DNA of 64,000 bases from CAYJAZ01 sp964371865. GTDB lineage: Bacteria > Desulfobacterota > Desulfovibrionia > Desulfovibrionales > Desulfovibrionaceae. Location: contig CAYJOR010000007.1 in the NCBI GenBank assembly GCA_964371865.1, positions 1 to 64,000 on the forward strand, given 5' to 3'. The notes below the pieces were generated by a model. It did no database searches and had not been told where the DNA came from. It saw only the letters and a program-made list of their open reading frames with translations. Positions 1 to 9,114 of the stretch are shown piece by piece. Within the stretch, counting starts at the first letter, position 1. Each line of letters opens with the position of its first letter. A program made the position numbers and the translations under genes.

Positions 1-1070
1 ATAGCTTCAACAAGTTTTATAGGTGGAATTATTTTGCAGACCTCAAAAGGTTTTCTTGGAATACACACAAGTAAACAAGTTGAGAGTAGTTCTTTTGCTT
101 TTTCTGGATTCTTTTTTCCATGGAATACTATAGCATTATCTAAAGATAGGTTCTTTGATAAAGTTTCAAGCTCCTTTTGCATAATTCCATGACCAATAAT
201 ATCTAAAGTTACAGGAATGCCATTGTCACGCACTTTTTTTATGGCATGGAATAGAGTATCCAAACCCTCATAACCAATAAGTGAACCTGCATAAGCAAGA
301 CTGAGTGGTTTTATTGTAACATTCTGATTTGGCTTAACTTTTTCTATATCAACGCAGTTGGGTAAAAGATAGATTTTGTTTTCGTCAATATTCCAGTTTT
401 TTATAATATACAGCTTGAGAGCTTCTGAAATAACAAAAAGTTTGTCTGCCTTTTCAGCTACAAATTTTTCAAACTGAAGACCGGCAAAATAGGAATAGGA
501 TTTTTCAAAATTTGGTTCGTAAGAAATACGGGAAAGTTCCCATAAACCTCTCATTTCATAATGAAAAGGAATACCTAACGTTCTGGCTGCAATAAGAGCG
601 GGTAGGGCGTTCACATAGTTTGAAGCTGCATGAATAGATGAAATTTTCTTCTTCTTTGCAAACTCAAAAAGCACTTTACTTGCCCTTTTTACAAAAGGGA
701 GAAGCAAAAGCTTTTTTGGGTGCTCTGCGTGGTGATAATCAATGCCTGAATAATTTGTGCAAAGATTTTGAGCATCACAAAGTCTTTCTTTTTTGTCGAA
801 TGGGTATCCGGGTCGAGTATGTACAATTAAATTAGGATGTTCAGAATAAATATTCCTGAGAATAGCATCTGTTCGAGTTGTGTACCCACTTACATGATAA
901 GGCAATGAATTTGCAGGAATATAAAGAAGATTACCTTTTTCTAAAGATTGAGTATTAGCAGTTTTTTTACTTTTAACTCCTTTAGATATAAGTTTTTCTA
1001 TGGACTTTTTCACATAGGAGAAATAAATTTTTTGTATATATTTTGGAGGAGTAATACAGGTAGGGTACAT
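1..1070 (-). CDS. GT4-type glycosyltransferase, 3' end outside the window
   Basis: The reading frame opens at ATG 1070 and runs off the left edge of the window, leaving about 356 residues without a stop. An AAGGAA ribosome site lies just upstream, and the preceding gene ends 3 bases before the start, so the two are translationally close. The N-terminal half contains HAASNYVNALPALIAAR and YEMRGLWE, typical of the acceptor half of GT-B enzymes. The second half has VISEALK, LPNCVDIEKVKP and LAYAGSLIGYEGLDTLF, the usual hinge and donor-domain start of family 4 glycosyltransferases. The Glu-rich donor-binding motif would lie beyond the edge. It probably adds one sugar to the capsule repeat at the cytoplasmic membrane face. 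Donor and acceptor cannot be read from the sequence. Confidence 0.85.
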   Translation of the reverse strand, partial: MYPTCITPPKYIQKIYFSYVKKSIEKLISKGVKSKKTANTQSLEKGNLLYIPANSLPYHVSGYTTRTDAILRNIYSEHPNLIVHTRPGYPFDKKERLCDAQNLCTNYSGIDYHHAEHPKKLLLLPFVKRASKVLFEFAKKKKISSIHAASNYVNALPALIAARTLGIPFHYEMRGLWELSRISYEPNFEKSYSYFAGLQFEKFVAEKADKLFVISEALKLYIIKNWNIDENKIYLLPNCVDIEKVKPNQNVTIKPLSLAYAGSLIGYEGLDTLFHAIKKVRDNGIPVTLDIIGHGIMQKELETLSKNLSLDNAIVFHGKKNPEKAKELLSTCLLVCIPRKPFEVCKIIPPIKLVEA

Positions 1071-1073
1071 TTT

Positions 1074-2237
1074 TTATTCCTTAATAAGTAACTTCTTCTC
1101 AAGAGATTGTAACTGTGTTTCTTTTATTTTTATAGCTTCTTCTCTTTTGTTGAGGCGTTCAACTCGTAATTTTATATTCTCTTCTCTCTGTTTTAAGTTT
1201 TCTGCTTTACGGTTTAGATTTTCTGTTTTTTTTTCTAAAAGGAGCTCTTTGTTTCTGAGTTTTTCTTGAAGTGCAGTTTTATTTTTATCAATATATTCAG
1301 CGTGTTTTATTTGCTCTGTATGGCTGATGATAAGTTTACCGCTTTTTACTAAATCTAGGAGTTCAGGTGAGGTTATTATATCATAATCTTTTGCAAGCAT
1401 TTTTACAAATTTTCGATATTCTTCTGCTTTTTTATCATTTTTATAGATAAAATACTTATTTTCATCCTCATCTAATAAAGACCATGAATGTATAAGACTT
1501 ACTAAAAACGGAGAGGATTTATCAACGCTATATGGTATCCATGAAGTTAGTTTAGAGCGATACTTAAAGTATTTTGTAGGAGGAAATTGTAATGATGTCC
1601 ATAAGTTATCTTTATAAAATGGAAAGATTTGTTTTTCTGTCACAGGAATTTCAATAAGACCATTATTCCAGTAAAATGGTGAAAAACTTTTTATAGAGTA
1701 GGGATTTCTTTCGGTCACATAGTTTTTATAAGAATTGTTGAATGAAAGTGGTATGTTGCATACTTTTAGAGCTCTTAATGTGTTTGCATTCCAGCGAAAA
1801 GAACCAGCTCTATGAGCTAAAACAGGTTTGTTGAGAGTTTCCTCCAATAACTTTGAAAAATATTCGATTATTTTGAGATTTTTTTCTTTGTTGTAAAGAT
1901 TCATAAAGCGAGGGCGCTTCTGTAGATTAATGCTCTTAAAGAAAGATTCAGAGAGCATTTCCGGATGAGTATGGAGCTGTACATCTTGACCATGAGCGTC
2001 AAGCCAAATTGCAATTTCTTTTGTTTTTTCAAGTTCAGATTCAAAAGGCGCACAAAAATCTACGAAAAAAATGTGCTTTGCGCCAAATTCATCTGCTATA
2101 GCGGACATTTCACGTACGCCGGCACTATTCTCACCATGTTTTCCGAGAATTAATCGATTAACATGATCGTGTGGGGCTCTATGAGGCAGAGCCTCAGTGT
2201 CTACAGTTAGCAGTGCATACCGATTTCTATTTTTCAT
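1074..2237 (-). CDS. Polysaccharide deacetylase-like protein (CE4/NodB-type fold) with C-terminal coiled coil
   Basis: This 387-residue protein begins with LLTVDTEALPHR, matching the first motif of the NodB/CE4 family, in which an aspartate acts at the metal. It continues with a paired histidine motif (QLHTHPEM) and HRAGSFRWN, which matches the conserved RxGxxR region. These suggest a metal-dependent N- or O-deacetylase or a related hydrolase of the superfamily. Residues from about 310 to the end are Lys/Glu-rich with heptad spacing (LNRKAENLKQREENIKL) and should form a long coiled coil, which is unusual for CE4 enzymes. There is no signal peptide, so it probably acts in the cytoplasm on the nascent capsule. 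Beside sulfotransferase genes it recalls the deacetylate-then-sulfate logic of heparan sulfate, but that is inference. Confidence 0.7.
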   Translation of the reverse strand: MKNRNRYALLTVDTEALPHRAPHDHVNRLILGKHGENSAGVREMSAIADEFGAKHIFFVDFCAPFESELEKTKEIAIWLDAHGQDVQLHTHPEMLSESFFKSINLQKRPRFMNLYNKEKNLKIIEYFSKLLEETLNKPVLAHRAGSFRWNANTLRALKVCNIPLSFNNSYKNYVTERNPYSIKSFSPFYWNNGLIEIPVTEKQIFPFYKDNLWTSLQFPPTKYFKYRSKLTSWIPYSVDKSSPFLVSLIHSWSLLDEDENKYFIYKNDKKAEEYRKFVKMLAKDYDIITSPELLDLVKSGKLIISHTEQIKHAEYIDKNKTALQEKLRNKELLLEKKTENLNRKAENLKQREENIKLRVERLNKREEAIKIKETQLQSLEKKLLIKE

Positions 2238-2300
2238 GCGGATAATCTAATATATATGTATATAAAAGTAAATGAAAAAGTATTCTCAAATTTTAGAAAT

Positions 2301-3458
2301 TTATGTCTGTTTTGTTTTAAGTATTTCCTGCACTTTTTGTTGATTTCGTTTATAATCAACTTCCTTTAGCAGATTATGCCCTAGTCCTAAATATGGATTG
2401 TTAAGCATAAGATTATACGCAAGTTCTTCAACTTCGTTAAGATTATTTTCTTTAAGTAATATCCAAGCTTTTCTTCTTAATAAAGGAAAAGTTAAAATAT
2501 TTGACATAGATCTAAAAAAACTTGCTTTATACTTTGATTCAAAAATCTCTTGTATTGCAACATTTTCTATTGAAGCAGTTCTGATTTTACGTGGATTTTT
2601 ACCATAAGGTTTATTTCCTTTTTCTACTATATTATACAAAAAAGCTTTTAAATTTGCATCTTTGAAGTTTTCTTGCATAGGTGGTTGACGTAGCATTTCC
2701 ATATATGCGTCATCATTAGTATCTAGATATTTCACATATTCAACAACTTCATTTAACTTATTAAAATCATTACAATTTATGAAAGCTTTAGGGTTGAAGT
2801 CTTTTACTACTTTGGGGTTGCCCCAGTAGATAGGTATACTATCTGCTTGTAATGGTTGAGTAAGTTTTTCTGTAGTATAACCATCCATACTACAATTTTC
2901 AAACGCAATAGTAAATTTATACTTTGAAATAAAATCTAATTTACCTTTTGCCCAGTCTCCATTACGTGGTTCAATAGCATCTTTCATGTTGTTCAATATT
3001 TTGCCTGGGCAGTCAACATGCTTGTATTCTATAAGTTTTTTACAAAACTCTTGACGTAGTATAGCTCCATCACCTGAGTTTGCATTACTATAAATAAAAT
3101 TACAGAATTTACGCTTTGTCATGGATTCAGGAAGGTTTTGTTTTTTTTCAGGAGTATACGGAACTCTTTTCGTATTTCTAATAAATCTGTCACTAAAATC
3201 AATAAAATCAAATCCGATAGCGTAATCGCACTCATTAAAGTTTGGAGTTATAGCTTCATTAGTGTAGAATATTTTCACGCAATCTTTGTAATTTTTATGA
3301 TTTGAACTATAACATGAATAGATTAAAAAATCTGGTTTATCAGAAATTGTAACATCGTATTTTTGTTGTAAGATTCGTATGAAAATATTGGAATTTTCTG
3401 TAAACGTAGGGAAAAAATCACTGAAAGCAATTTTAATGTTTTTCTTGGCTTGAGACAT
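2301..3458 (-). CDS. GT10 family fucosyltransferase
   Basis: This 385-residue protein has the GT10 (alpha-1,3/4-fucosyltransferase) signature: YKFTIAFENCSMDGYTTEKL followed by PLQADSIPIYWGNP. In this family the glutamate and lysine of the TEK motif contact GDP-fucose. The N-terminal half (DYAIGFDF, KFCNFIYSN) also fits the family. The last 70 residues are extra, and SMSNILTFPLLRRKAW with ELAYNLMLNNPYLG resembles the helical module at the ends of the neighbouring sulfotransferases. The ATG is preceded by a strong AAAGGAATAAAG ribosome site. The likely role is cytoplasmic fucosylation of the capsule repeat unit. No GDP-fucose synthesis genes are in the window, so the donor must come from elsewhere. 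Confidence 0.85.
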   Translation of the reverse strand: MSQAKKNIKIAFSDFFPTFTENSNIFIRILQQKYDVTISDKPDFLIYSCYSSNHKNYKDCVKIFYTNEAITPNFNECDYAIGFDFIDFSDRFIRNTKRVPYTPEKKQNLPESMTKRKFCNFIYSNANSGDGAILRQEFCKKLIEYKHVDCPGKILNNMKDAIEPRNGDWAKGKLDFISKYKFTIAFENCSMDGYTTEKLTQPLQADSIPIYWGNPKVVKDFNPKAFINCNDFNKLNEVVEYVKYLDTNDDAYMEMLRQPPMQENFKDANLKAFLYNIVEKGNKPYGKNPRKIRTASIENVAIQEIFESKYKASFFRSMSNILTFPLLRRKAWILLKENNLNEVEELAYNLMLNNPYLGLGHNLLKEVDYKRNQQKVQEILKTKQT

Positions 3459-3475
3459 CTTTATTCCTTTCGTTC

Positions 3476-5053
3476 TTACGCATTTTTCGAGGAGAAGACT
3501 TTTGCACTTCTATAGCGCCATTTCAAGTATTCACGCTTAGTTTGTTTGTAGTTACTCTCTTTTCTTTCACGCAGCGTAGGTAAGTATTCTACAAGCCAGT
3601 GAAGACGTGAAAAATATGCAAAATCAGGAGTATCTGTTACTAATATAGGAATATAATTTGGATTTTCTTTTATGTACTCTACAACTTCTTGACACAATTG
3701 CCTTTGTTTTTCTTTACTAAATCCTTCTGCCCAAACTAGTAATTTTTCTCTGTTTTCTTGAGGAGCAGAGTGCTTTAGGTCAACAAGCCAAGCATCTTTA
3801 CCTTTTATTTTTAAGCTTCTATAACTTTGTAGTAATAAGTATATACTCTTATTGATAAAAGAGCGAGGTTTTTGAGAAGTAAGAGAAGAAAGAATGTTGT
3901 AGTATTTCAAAATAAAAGCCCAAGATGGACCATTTTTCCATGAAAATTTAGTAACCTCGTTTGCTGTAGAGCTATCTTTTGAAAGATCTAAAAGAGCCTC
4001 AGAAGCTTCTATAGCTCCTGTCATTTGCAGATTAGAATTTGCACTACTTGATAAAGTAACAACTTCCTGTATAGCCTTTTGCAAATCATCTTTGTTTTCA
4101 CTAAGACAGACTATAGTAGGCGAATTTTCAGCAACCAAGTGAGCTCTTCTTGATTGATCGTCAGCGAGCAGAGTATTCGGTATAAGTAGAGTAGGGATTT
4201 GTACTTGCACAACTTCACAGCAGGTGTTATATCCGGCAGCTCCTATAAAGATATCGAAAGCACGCAAGATACGTACAAGAGGGTATACTGACAAAGGAGT
4301 AACTGAATCCGGTAACTCTACATCATTTACAGATATAGGAGCGCATGCCCAGAAGATAGTATAACCTTCTTTTTGGAGTAGTTCAATACACGTATGACCA
4401 ACGCTATTAACATCTTTTAGATTTCCAGGCCCTAGGCTGAGCAGAGCATATTTTTTACTTGAATCAAGATCTAATTCTTTACGAGCATTTTCTTTATCTA
4501 GTAGTTCATTGTCTCTAAAAAGATTAACAGGTGATAGACAGAGTTTGTTCTCTACTTTGTAGGGGCGAGCTTGTATTTTTTCAATTTCAGCATCCAGTGA
4601 AGAGAGTAGTTCTCCCGGTTCAAGTATGAGGTCGAAAAGGTGGGGGGCTACAGGAGTTTTTTTTGCATTTTTCTTCAGTAAACCACGATTAGACCACACA
4701 AACTTTGCTTTACCGTAGACTTTACATGCACCTAAAAATCCATTATATGGCCAAGTACCGTCAAACACGATAATATGTGGTTGAACATGTTCGAGAACCA
4801 TTGAGAGGCGAAAAGCAAGTTCCGTATTCCACACATGATTTGCGTTTGTGCTCCAAAAAGGAGAAACGTAGTATTCAGTATCAAAAGGGGTACTTTCTCC
4901 CATAGATTCAATAATTTCAATAGCTGAGGCGAGAGAAAAGAATGTGATATGAGCTTTACCCTGCAAAGGACGAGCATAGGAGAGACAACGGTTCATATGC
5001 CCCATACCTGACCCATTGATATTGAAAAAAAGAATACGGATTTGTTCTTGCAT
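3476..5053 (-). CDS. MurG/GT28-like glycosyltransferase
   Basis: This 525-residue protein starts with ILFFNINGSGMGHMNRCLSY, the glycine-rich N-terminal loop with a conserved GHxxR element seen in GT28 and MGT-type GT-B enzymes. Near residue 270 it has GAAGYNTCCEVVQVQIPTLL followed by a DDQSRRA segment, the usual C-terminal donor site of GT28 proteins. About 130 residues after the GT-B fold (from about 400) have no recognisable domain. It has no signal peptide and should work at the inner membrane. It lies 18 bases upstream of the fucosyltransferase gene, in the same operon. The sugar transferred is not evident. Confidence 0.75.
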   Translation of the reverse strand: MQEQIRILFFNINGSGMGHMNRCLSYARPLQGKAHITFFSLASAIEIIESMGESTPFDTEYYVSPFWSTNANHVWNTELAFRLSMVLEHVQPHIIVFDGTWPYNGFLGACKVYGKAKFVWSNRGLLKKNAKKTPVAPHLFDLILEPGELLSSLDAEIEKIQARPYKVENKLCLSPVNLFRDNELLDKENARKELDLDSSKKYALLSLGPGNLKDVNSVGHTCIELLQKEGYTIFWACAPISVNDVELPDSVTPLSVYPLVRILRAFDIFIGAAGYNTCCEVVQVQIPTLLIPNTLLADDQSRRAHLVAENSPTIVCLSENKDDLQKAIQEVVTLSSSANSNLQMTGAIEASEALLDLSKDSSTANEVTKFSWKNGPSWAFILKYYNILSSLTSQKPRSFINKSIYLLLQSYRSLKIKGKDAWLVDLKHSAPQENREKLLVWAEGFSKEKQRQLCQEVVEYIKENPNYIPILVTDTPDFAYFSRLHWLVEYLPTLRERKESNYKQTKREYLKWRYRSAKVFSSKNA

Positions 5054-5155
5054 AGTATATTTTCAGACTTTAATAGTTTTTCAGATTTGTGTAATTGACT
5101 CCACGCACTTTGTCTTATTTTTGAAAATTAGTCAAATTTTGAGAGGGGGGATAGG

Positions 5156-6529
5156 TTAAGTATTTTCTTTTTTTATTCCACGTATAAAAATTTTAAAATA
5201 TTCAGTGTTTGGTTCTAAGTCGATAGCTCTTTGAGTATTTATAATAGCTTGTTTATTATTTCCGCGTTGCCATTGTACTTTTCCAAGAATGTAGTGAGCC
5301 CAGGCTATTGTAGGGTTATTTGTTATAATTTGCTTAGCAATGTATTCAGCATACTCAAGGTTTCCGATATTACAATGAGCGAAAGCATTTTTTTTGATGA
5401 CTGGTTGAAAGATAATATTTTTGAAAGTTTGAAGAAGGGAGACTGGAATATCTGCTATATTGAATTTATCCTGCGCATCTTTTTTCTTGTAGTTTTCTAT
5501 AAGAGAAATTTGTTCGGAAATTGTTTTGCTTTGCTGTCTAATTTTCTTTTGAAAATCTTCTTTTGTTTGTTGTAGCTTGGCTTCAAGCTTTACAGATTGC
5601 TCCTTTAGTGCTTTAGCTGTCACTACAACTTGTTGCTTAAGTGTTTCTCTTTCGCTTTCAAAATTTTTTTCTTTGTTAAGAAAAATCCTTTTCTCTTCAA
5701 TATATTTTTTATTTTGAGCCTGCATCGTTTTATAAGCCATTTTATTAAAACAATTGATATTGTTTTCGTAATCTATAGCAGATATCTTAACAGATGTTTT
5801 ATAAGAATCTAAATGATTAAACAAATCTTCATACTCTTTTGCTGTAGTTGCAACATCATTTACATTGTAAGAGCGCAAAGAAGTATCCATAAATTCATTA
5901 AGGAAAATCTCTTTTTCAAAATCAATAATAGGAGAATCTAAGAATATTTCAAGTAGCTTCAAGTATTTTTCAGTATCCTCCAAGAAATTATCATAATTGA
6001 CAAAAAATGCTTCTTTGCCTTCAAGTTCTTTTAGTACAAAAATATTATAGCTATACCAAAGAAACATGCCGTAATCTAAGGGGAATTTATATCTTTTTTC
6101 TAAAGATTTTGCAACACTATATGGATGTCTGAAAGCAAAAACAAATTTTACAGAAATATCTAAATCTCTAAACACTTGATTCCAGAATGGGAGCAGTTTT
6201 GTGATGCGCGGTTCTTTAAGGGCGTAGATATCAAAGTTATTAATTTTGCTTTGGAGTAAATCTTTTGCTTGTTGGAAAAACCCGGCTTCGTGCAGGCTGT
6301 TTAAGTCTTCTTTAGTAACAAAGTCAACAGAGTACCATGTTTGTGAAAGATGTTCTAGGATAGCTTCATTTAGGAGATAAATATCACGATCTTCCCAGTG
6401 ACCCTTTTTATTGGCTGGAGTACTTGGCAATAGATTTTCACCGTGCTTTGCTCCAAAAGTAGCCATAGATCTTGAAAGTAGGCTTGTTCCGCTTCTATGC
6501 ATTCCGAGAATTAAGATAAGTTTTTTCAT
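5156..6529 (-). CDS. Sulfotransferase-family protein with coiled coil and TPR-like C-terminal module
   Basis: The 457-residue protein begins with LILILGMHRSGTSLL, which matches the 5'-phosphosulfate-binding loop of PAPS-dependent sulfotransferases. A later segment, KFVFAFRHPYSVAKS, matches the 3'-phosphate-binding region (RxPxxxxxS). Residues of about 270-340 are Lys/Glu/Gln-rich and predicted coiled coil. The last 100 residues (LLQTFKNIIFQPVIKKNAF, then WAHYILGKVQWQRGNNKQAI) form TPR-like helices and are nearly duplicated in the 6667-9060 protein. It probably sulfates a capsule sugar in the cytoplasm using PAPS. No PAPS synthesis genes are visible here. No good ribosome site is seen in front of the ATG. 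Confidence 0.8.
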   Translation of the reverse strand: MKKLILILGMHRSGTSLLSRSMATFGAKHGENLLPSTPANKKGHWEDRDIYLLNEAILEHLSQTWYSVDFVTKEDLNSLHEAGFFQQAKDLLQSKINNFDIYALKEPRITKLLPFWNQVFRDLDISVKFVFAFRHPYSVAKSLEKRYKFPLDYGMFLWYSYNIFVLKELEGKEAFFVNYDNFLEDTEKYLKLLEIFLDSPIIDFEKEIFLNEFMDTSLRSYNVNDVATTAKEYEDLFNHLDSYKTSVKISAIDYENNINCFNKMAYKTMQAQNKKYIEEKRIFLNKEKNFESERETLKQQVVVTAKALKEQSVKLEAKLQQTKEDFQKKIRQQSKTISEQISLIENYKKKDAQDKFNIADIPVSLLQTFKNIIFQPVIKKNAFAHCNIGNLEYAEYIAKQIITNNPTIAWAHYILGKVQWQRGNNKQAIINTQRAIDLEPNTEYFKIFIRGIKKENT

Positions 6530-6666
6530 AATAGGATTTAAGTTTAAAGATTAATTTTTTTATGTGTTTCGCAATGAAGTATATTTTATAATTTCTTTTG
6601 AGTCAAATTTTTATTGAAGTAGTTTTTTATATAATTGCTCGTTGGGTAATATACCCATTTTTAGAA

Positions 6667-9060
6667 TTATATCAGTTTATAGTTTTTTACATGATTCTTT
6701 AGGTGTTTTAAAATTGTAAAGTCGTGTGTAGTGTCGGCAAAATTAACAAATTTTTCATCAGTTAATTCTAGTCTTTTACGTTTACCTGTAGTTACGTCTC
6801 CTCTATTCATTTTTGCATGTACTTCTTCACGAGATTTTACTTGGTAATGATTTATTCTAATTTTATTTATTGTTCCGTCAAAGTGTATGTGAGGGTGCAC
6901 TTTCTCAGAGTCAAAAACATATGAAAAATTTTCATCAACCGGAAATTCATTATTTAAGTGTAGATGTTTGTGGGTTGCAAAAGATTTAACTGTTAAAGGG
7001 TTTACTATTGATTTTATATTATGGTGTACATTTGTTTTATAGTCATCTCGTACCCTAGTATAATTCTCTAAAACCCCTCCTTCTGGTTTTTTCTCCCAAC
7101 CATTTGAATCGAAGTTAACCCAGTGGATACAAAGTCCTACATATTTTTCATAAGGTTTTAGGAATTTTTGTAAAGAAATTTTTTCTTGTGGACATATAAA
7201 CTCGTCTATATCAATAACAGCCATCCATCTTGTACTGTTTTTATATTTTGCAAGAGCATCGTTATAGGCTAGAGTTTGTTGAGCCTTTCCTGGCCAATAT
7301 GTATATGTAACATAACCTTTTTCAATATAAGGCACGAGTAGTTCATAGAAGTTATCTTCACTTTCATTGTCGTATAGGTAAAAGTGTTCTACACCCATAG
7401 AAATGTGGTAGTCTAGCCATTCTTCAATATAGGGTGCTTCGTTTTTAGCTATTGCTAATATCGATAAATAGTATTTTTTCTGCTTTACTTTCTGCTTTTC
7501 TTGTTGTTTTTTTATAGCGTTTTCTAGTTGAGACTCTCTTTTTTTTGACTCTAAGTAGGTTTTAAAGTATTGAGTTTGTGGCTCAAGGCCTATAGCTTTT
7601 TGTAGTGTGAGATGAGCTTGTAATTTCTCTCCACTCTGCCATTGTACTTTTCCAAGAATATAATACGCCCACGCTGTAGTTGGATTATTCGCAATAATAT
7701 TTTGAGCGATACTTTCAGCTAGCCCTAGATTGCCTAAGTTACAGTGCATAAAAGCATTTTTTTTGAGAATGGGTTGAAAGATAATATTTTTAAAAGTTTG
7801 AAATAGTGATATTGGCGTTTGAGAGGCAATAGAAATATAACTTTGTGTTGCTTTGTTTTCAATAACTTGATTAGATGAACGTGAAGAAATATTTTTTTTG
7901 GAGTCTTTATCGAGTTTTTGGGAAAAATCTGCCAATTGTTCTTTTAATTGTTCATTTTCTTTTATATATAAATCTACTTGATTTGCTAATAATTTCTTTT
8001 GATTTGAAAGTATAAGCATAGATTTATGCCATTCTGTAAAAATCAAGTCAGCTTCTAGAGTGTCAAAGTGGTTTGGAAGTAGGTATTTCTTTTGTAGTCT
8101 GTACTGAATACTAGCTATTTTATCTTTTATTATATTCTGAGTTCCCTGTGAGAGTTTTGAGAAAACTTCTTCCTGAACTTCAAGTGGTAGCTGTGTTGTC
8201 GGATAAGGTTTCATTGAGTTATAAACAGAAAAACAATGCTCTTTCCATGAAGAGTCCTTAAGTATTTCTGATTCAAAGGCTATTCTTTCTTCGATTATAG
8301 TTTGATAATCTTCTAAAAAGTTAGGAGGTAGAATTGAAAATTTTTCACAATCGGAATCGCTAGATGATATTTTATATAGTTCATGAATTATTTTATTTAA
8401 ATCTTCTTTTTCTATAGGTAACATGTTAATGTGGTATAAGAAAAGTGAATATTTATATTTTAAACCAATATTTGAATGTGATTTACATTCCTCTTCAATA
8501 TGAACATTCATAGTATTGAAAAAATCAGTTATAATATTTTCTTCTTTTACAATTTTATCAAAGTTTTTAGCATGAAAATTTTCTTTACCAAAAGTATCAA
8601 TCCATATTTTCAACTTATCATTAAAACCGATACTAGCTAAGGTTGCGTTATAAGAATGCGCATGTGGCTGCTTAATAGCTTCTTGCAAAAGTGAGTTCGT
8701 GTATGAAAAAATATTTCTAACATAGTAAATAATATGGACTTGCTCAAATTTATCTGTAAGTCGTTTAAGGAAAGTAGGGGATTCAAAGCAAAACGATTCT
8801 GAAGAAATGAGTACGCTATGAGCTGGTGATTTTTCCATTTTGGCATAAAGTTGCTCAAATAAAACTCTAGGCGAGGTATGGTAATCATGCCCTTTATTAG
8901 CGTATTCACTGAAAAAAATATGCCCTGTGTGAGGGAGATGTGGCTGAGGATATAAAATTCCATGCTCTAAAAGCTTTTCCTTATATTTTACGCAGGCATT
9001 TTGAATAGTTGTGCTTCCAGATTTTGGTAGACCAATATGTATATATAATTTTTTTTTCAT
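6667..9060 (-). CDS. Fusion of sulfotransferase, TPR-like module and GT92/GT2-type glycosyltransferase
   Basis: This is a 797-residue fusion. Residues 1-200 carry LYIHIGLPKSGSTTIQ, a PAPS 5'-phosphosulfate loop, and HIIYYVRN before a serine-containing 3'-phosphate region. A variable helical stretch (200-400) and a TPR-like module follow (SLFQTFKNIIFQPILKKNAF, near 425), highly similar to the module ending the 5156-6529 protein. From about 525 the sequence is a glycosyltransferase of the GT92/DUF23-like GT-A type: LAIAKNEAPYIEEWLDYH, FYLYDNESEDN, then MAVIDIDEFICP, whose DxD binds metal and nucleotide sugar. The enzyme could add a sugar and sulfate it, or hold both activities in one complex. 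The arrangement is read from sequence; coupling of the two reactions is inference. Confidence 0.8.
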   Translation of the reverse strand: MKKKLYIHIGLPKSGSTTIQNACVKYKEKLLEHGILYPQPHLPHTGHIFFSEYANKGHDYHTSPRVLFEQLYAKMEKSPAHSVLISSESFCFESPTFLKRLTDKFEQVHIIYYVRNIFSYTNSLLQEAIKQPHAHSYNATLASIGFNDKLKIWIDTFGKENFHAKNFDKIVKEENIITDFFNTMNVHIEEECKSHSNIGLKYKYSLFLYHINMLPIEKEDLNKIIHELYKISSSDSDCEKFSILPPNFLEDYQTIIEERIAFESEILKDSSWKEHCFSVYNSMKPYPTTQLPLEVQEEVFSKLSQGTQNIIKDKIASIQYRLQKKYLLPNHFDTLEADLIFTEWHKSMLILSNQKKLLANQVDLYIKENEQLKEQLADFSQKLDKDSKKNISSRSSNQVIENKATQSYISIASQTPISLFQTFKNIIFQPILKKNAFMHCNLGNLGLAESIAQNIIANNPTTAWAYYILGKVQWQSGEKLQAHLTLQKAIGLEPQTQYFKTYLESKKRESQLENAIKKQQEKQKVKQKKYYLSILAIAKNEAPYIEEWLDYHISMGVEHFYLYDNESEDNFYELLVPYIEKGYVTYTYWPGKAQQTLAYNDALAKYKNSTRWMAVIDIDEFICPQEKISLQKFLKPYEKYVGLCIHWVNFDSNGWEKKPEGGVLENYTRVRDDYKTNVHHNIKSIVNPLTVKSFATHKHLHLNNEFPVDENFSYVFDSEKVHPHIHFDGTINKIRINHYQVKSREEVHAKMNRGDVTTGKRKRLELTDEKFVNFADTTHDFTILKHLKNHVKNYKLI

Positions 9061-9114
9061 TTTTGTCTCTTTAGTCTTGATTTAGTTTTATAAATTATTT
9101 ATTTTTTAATGAAA

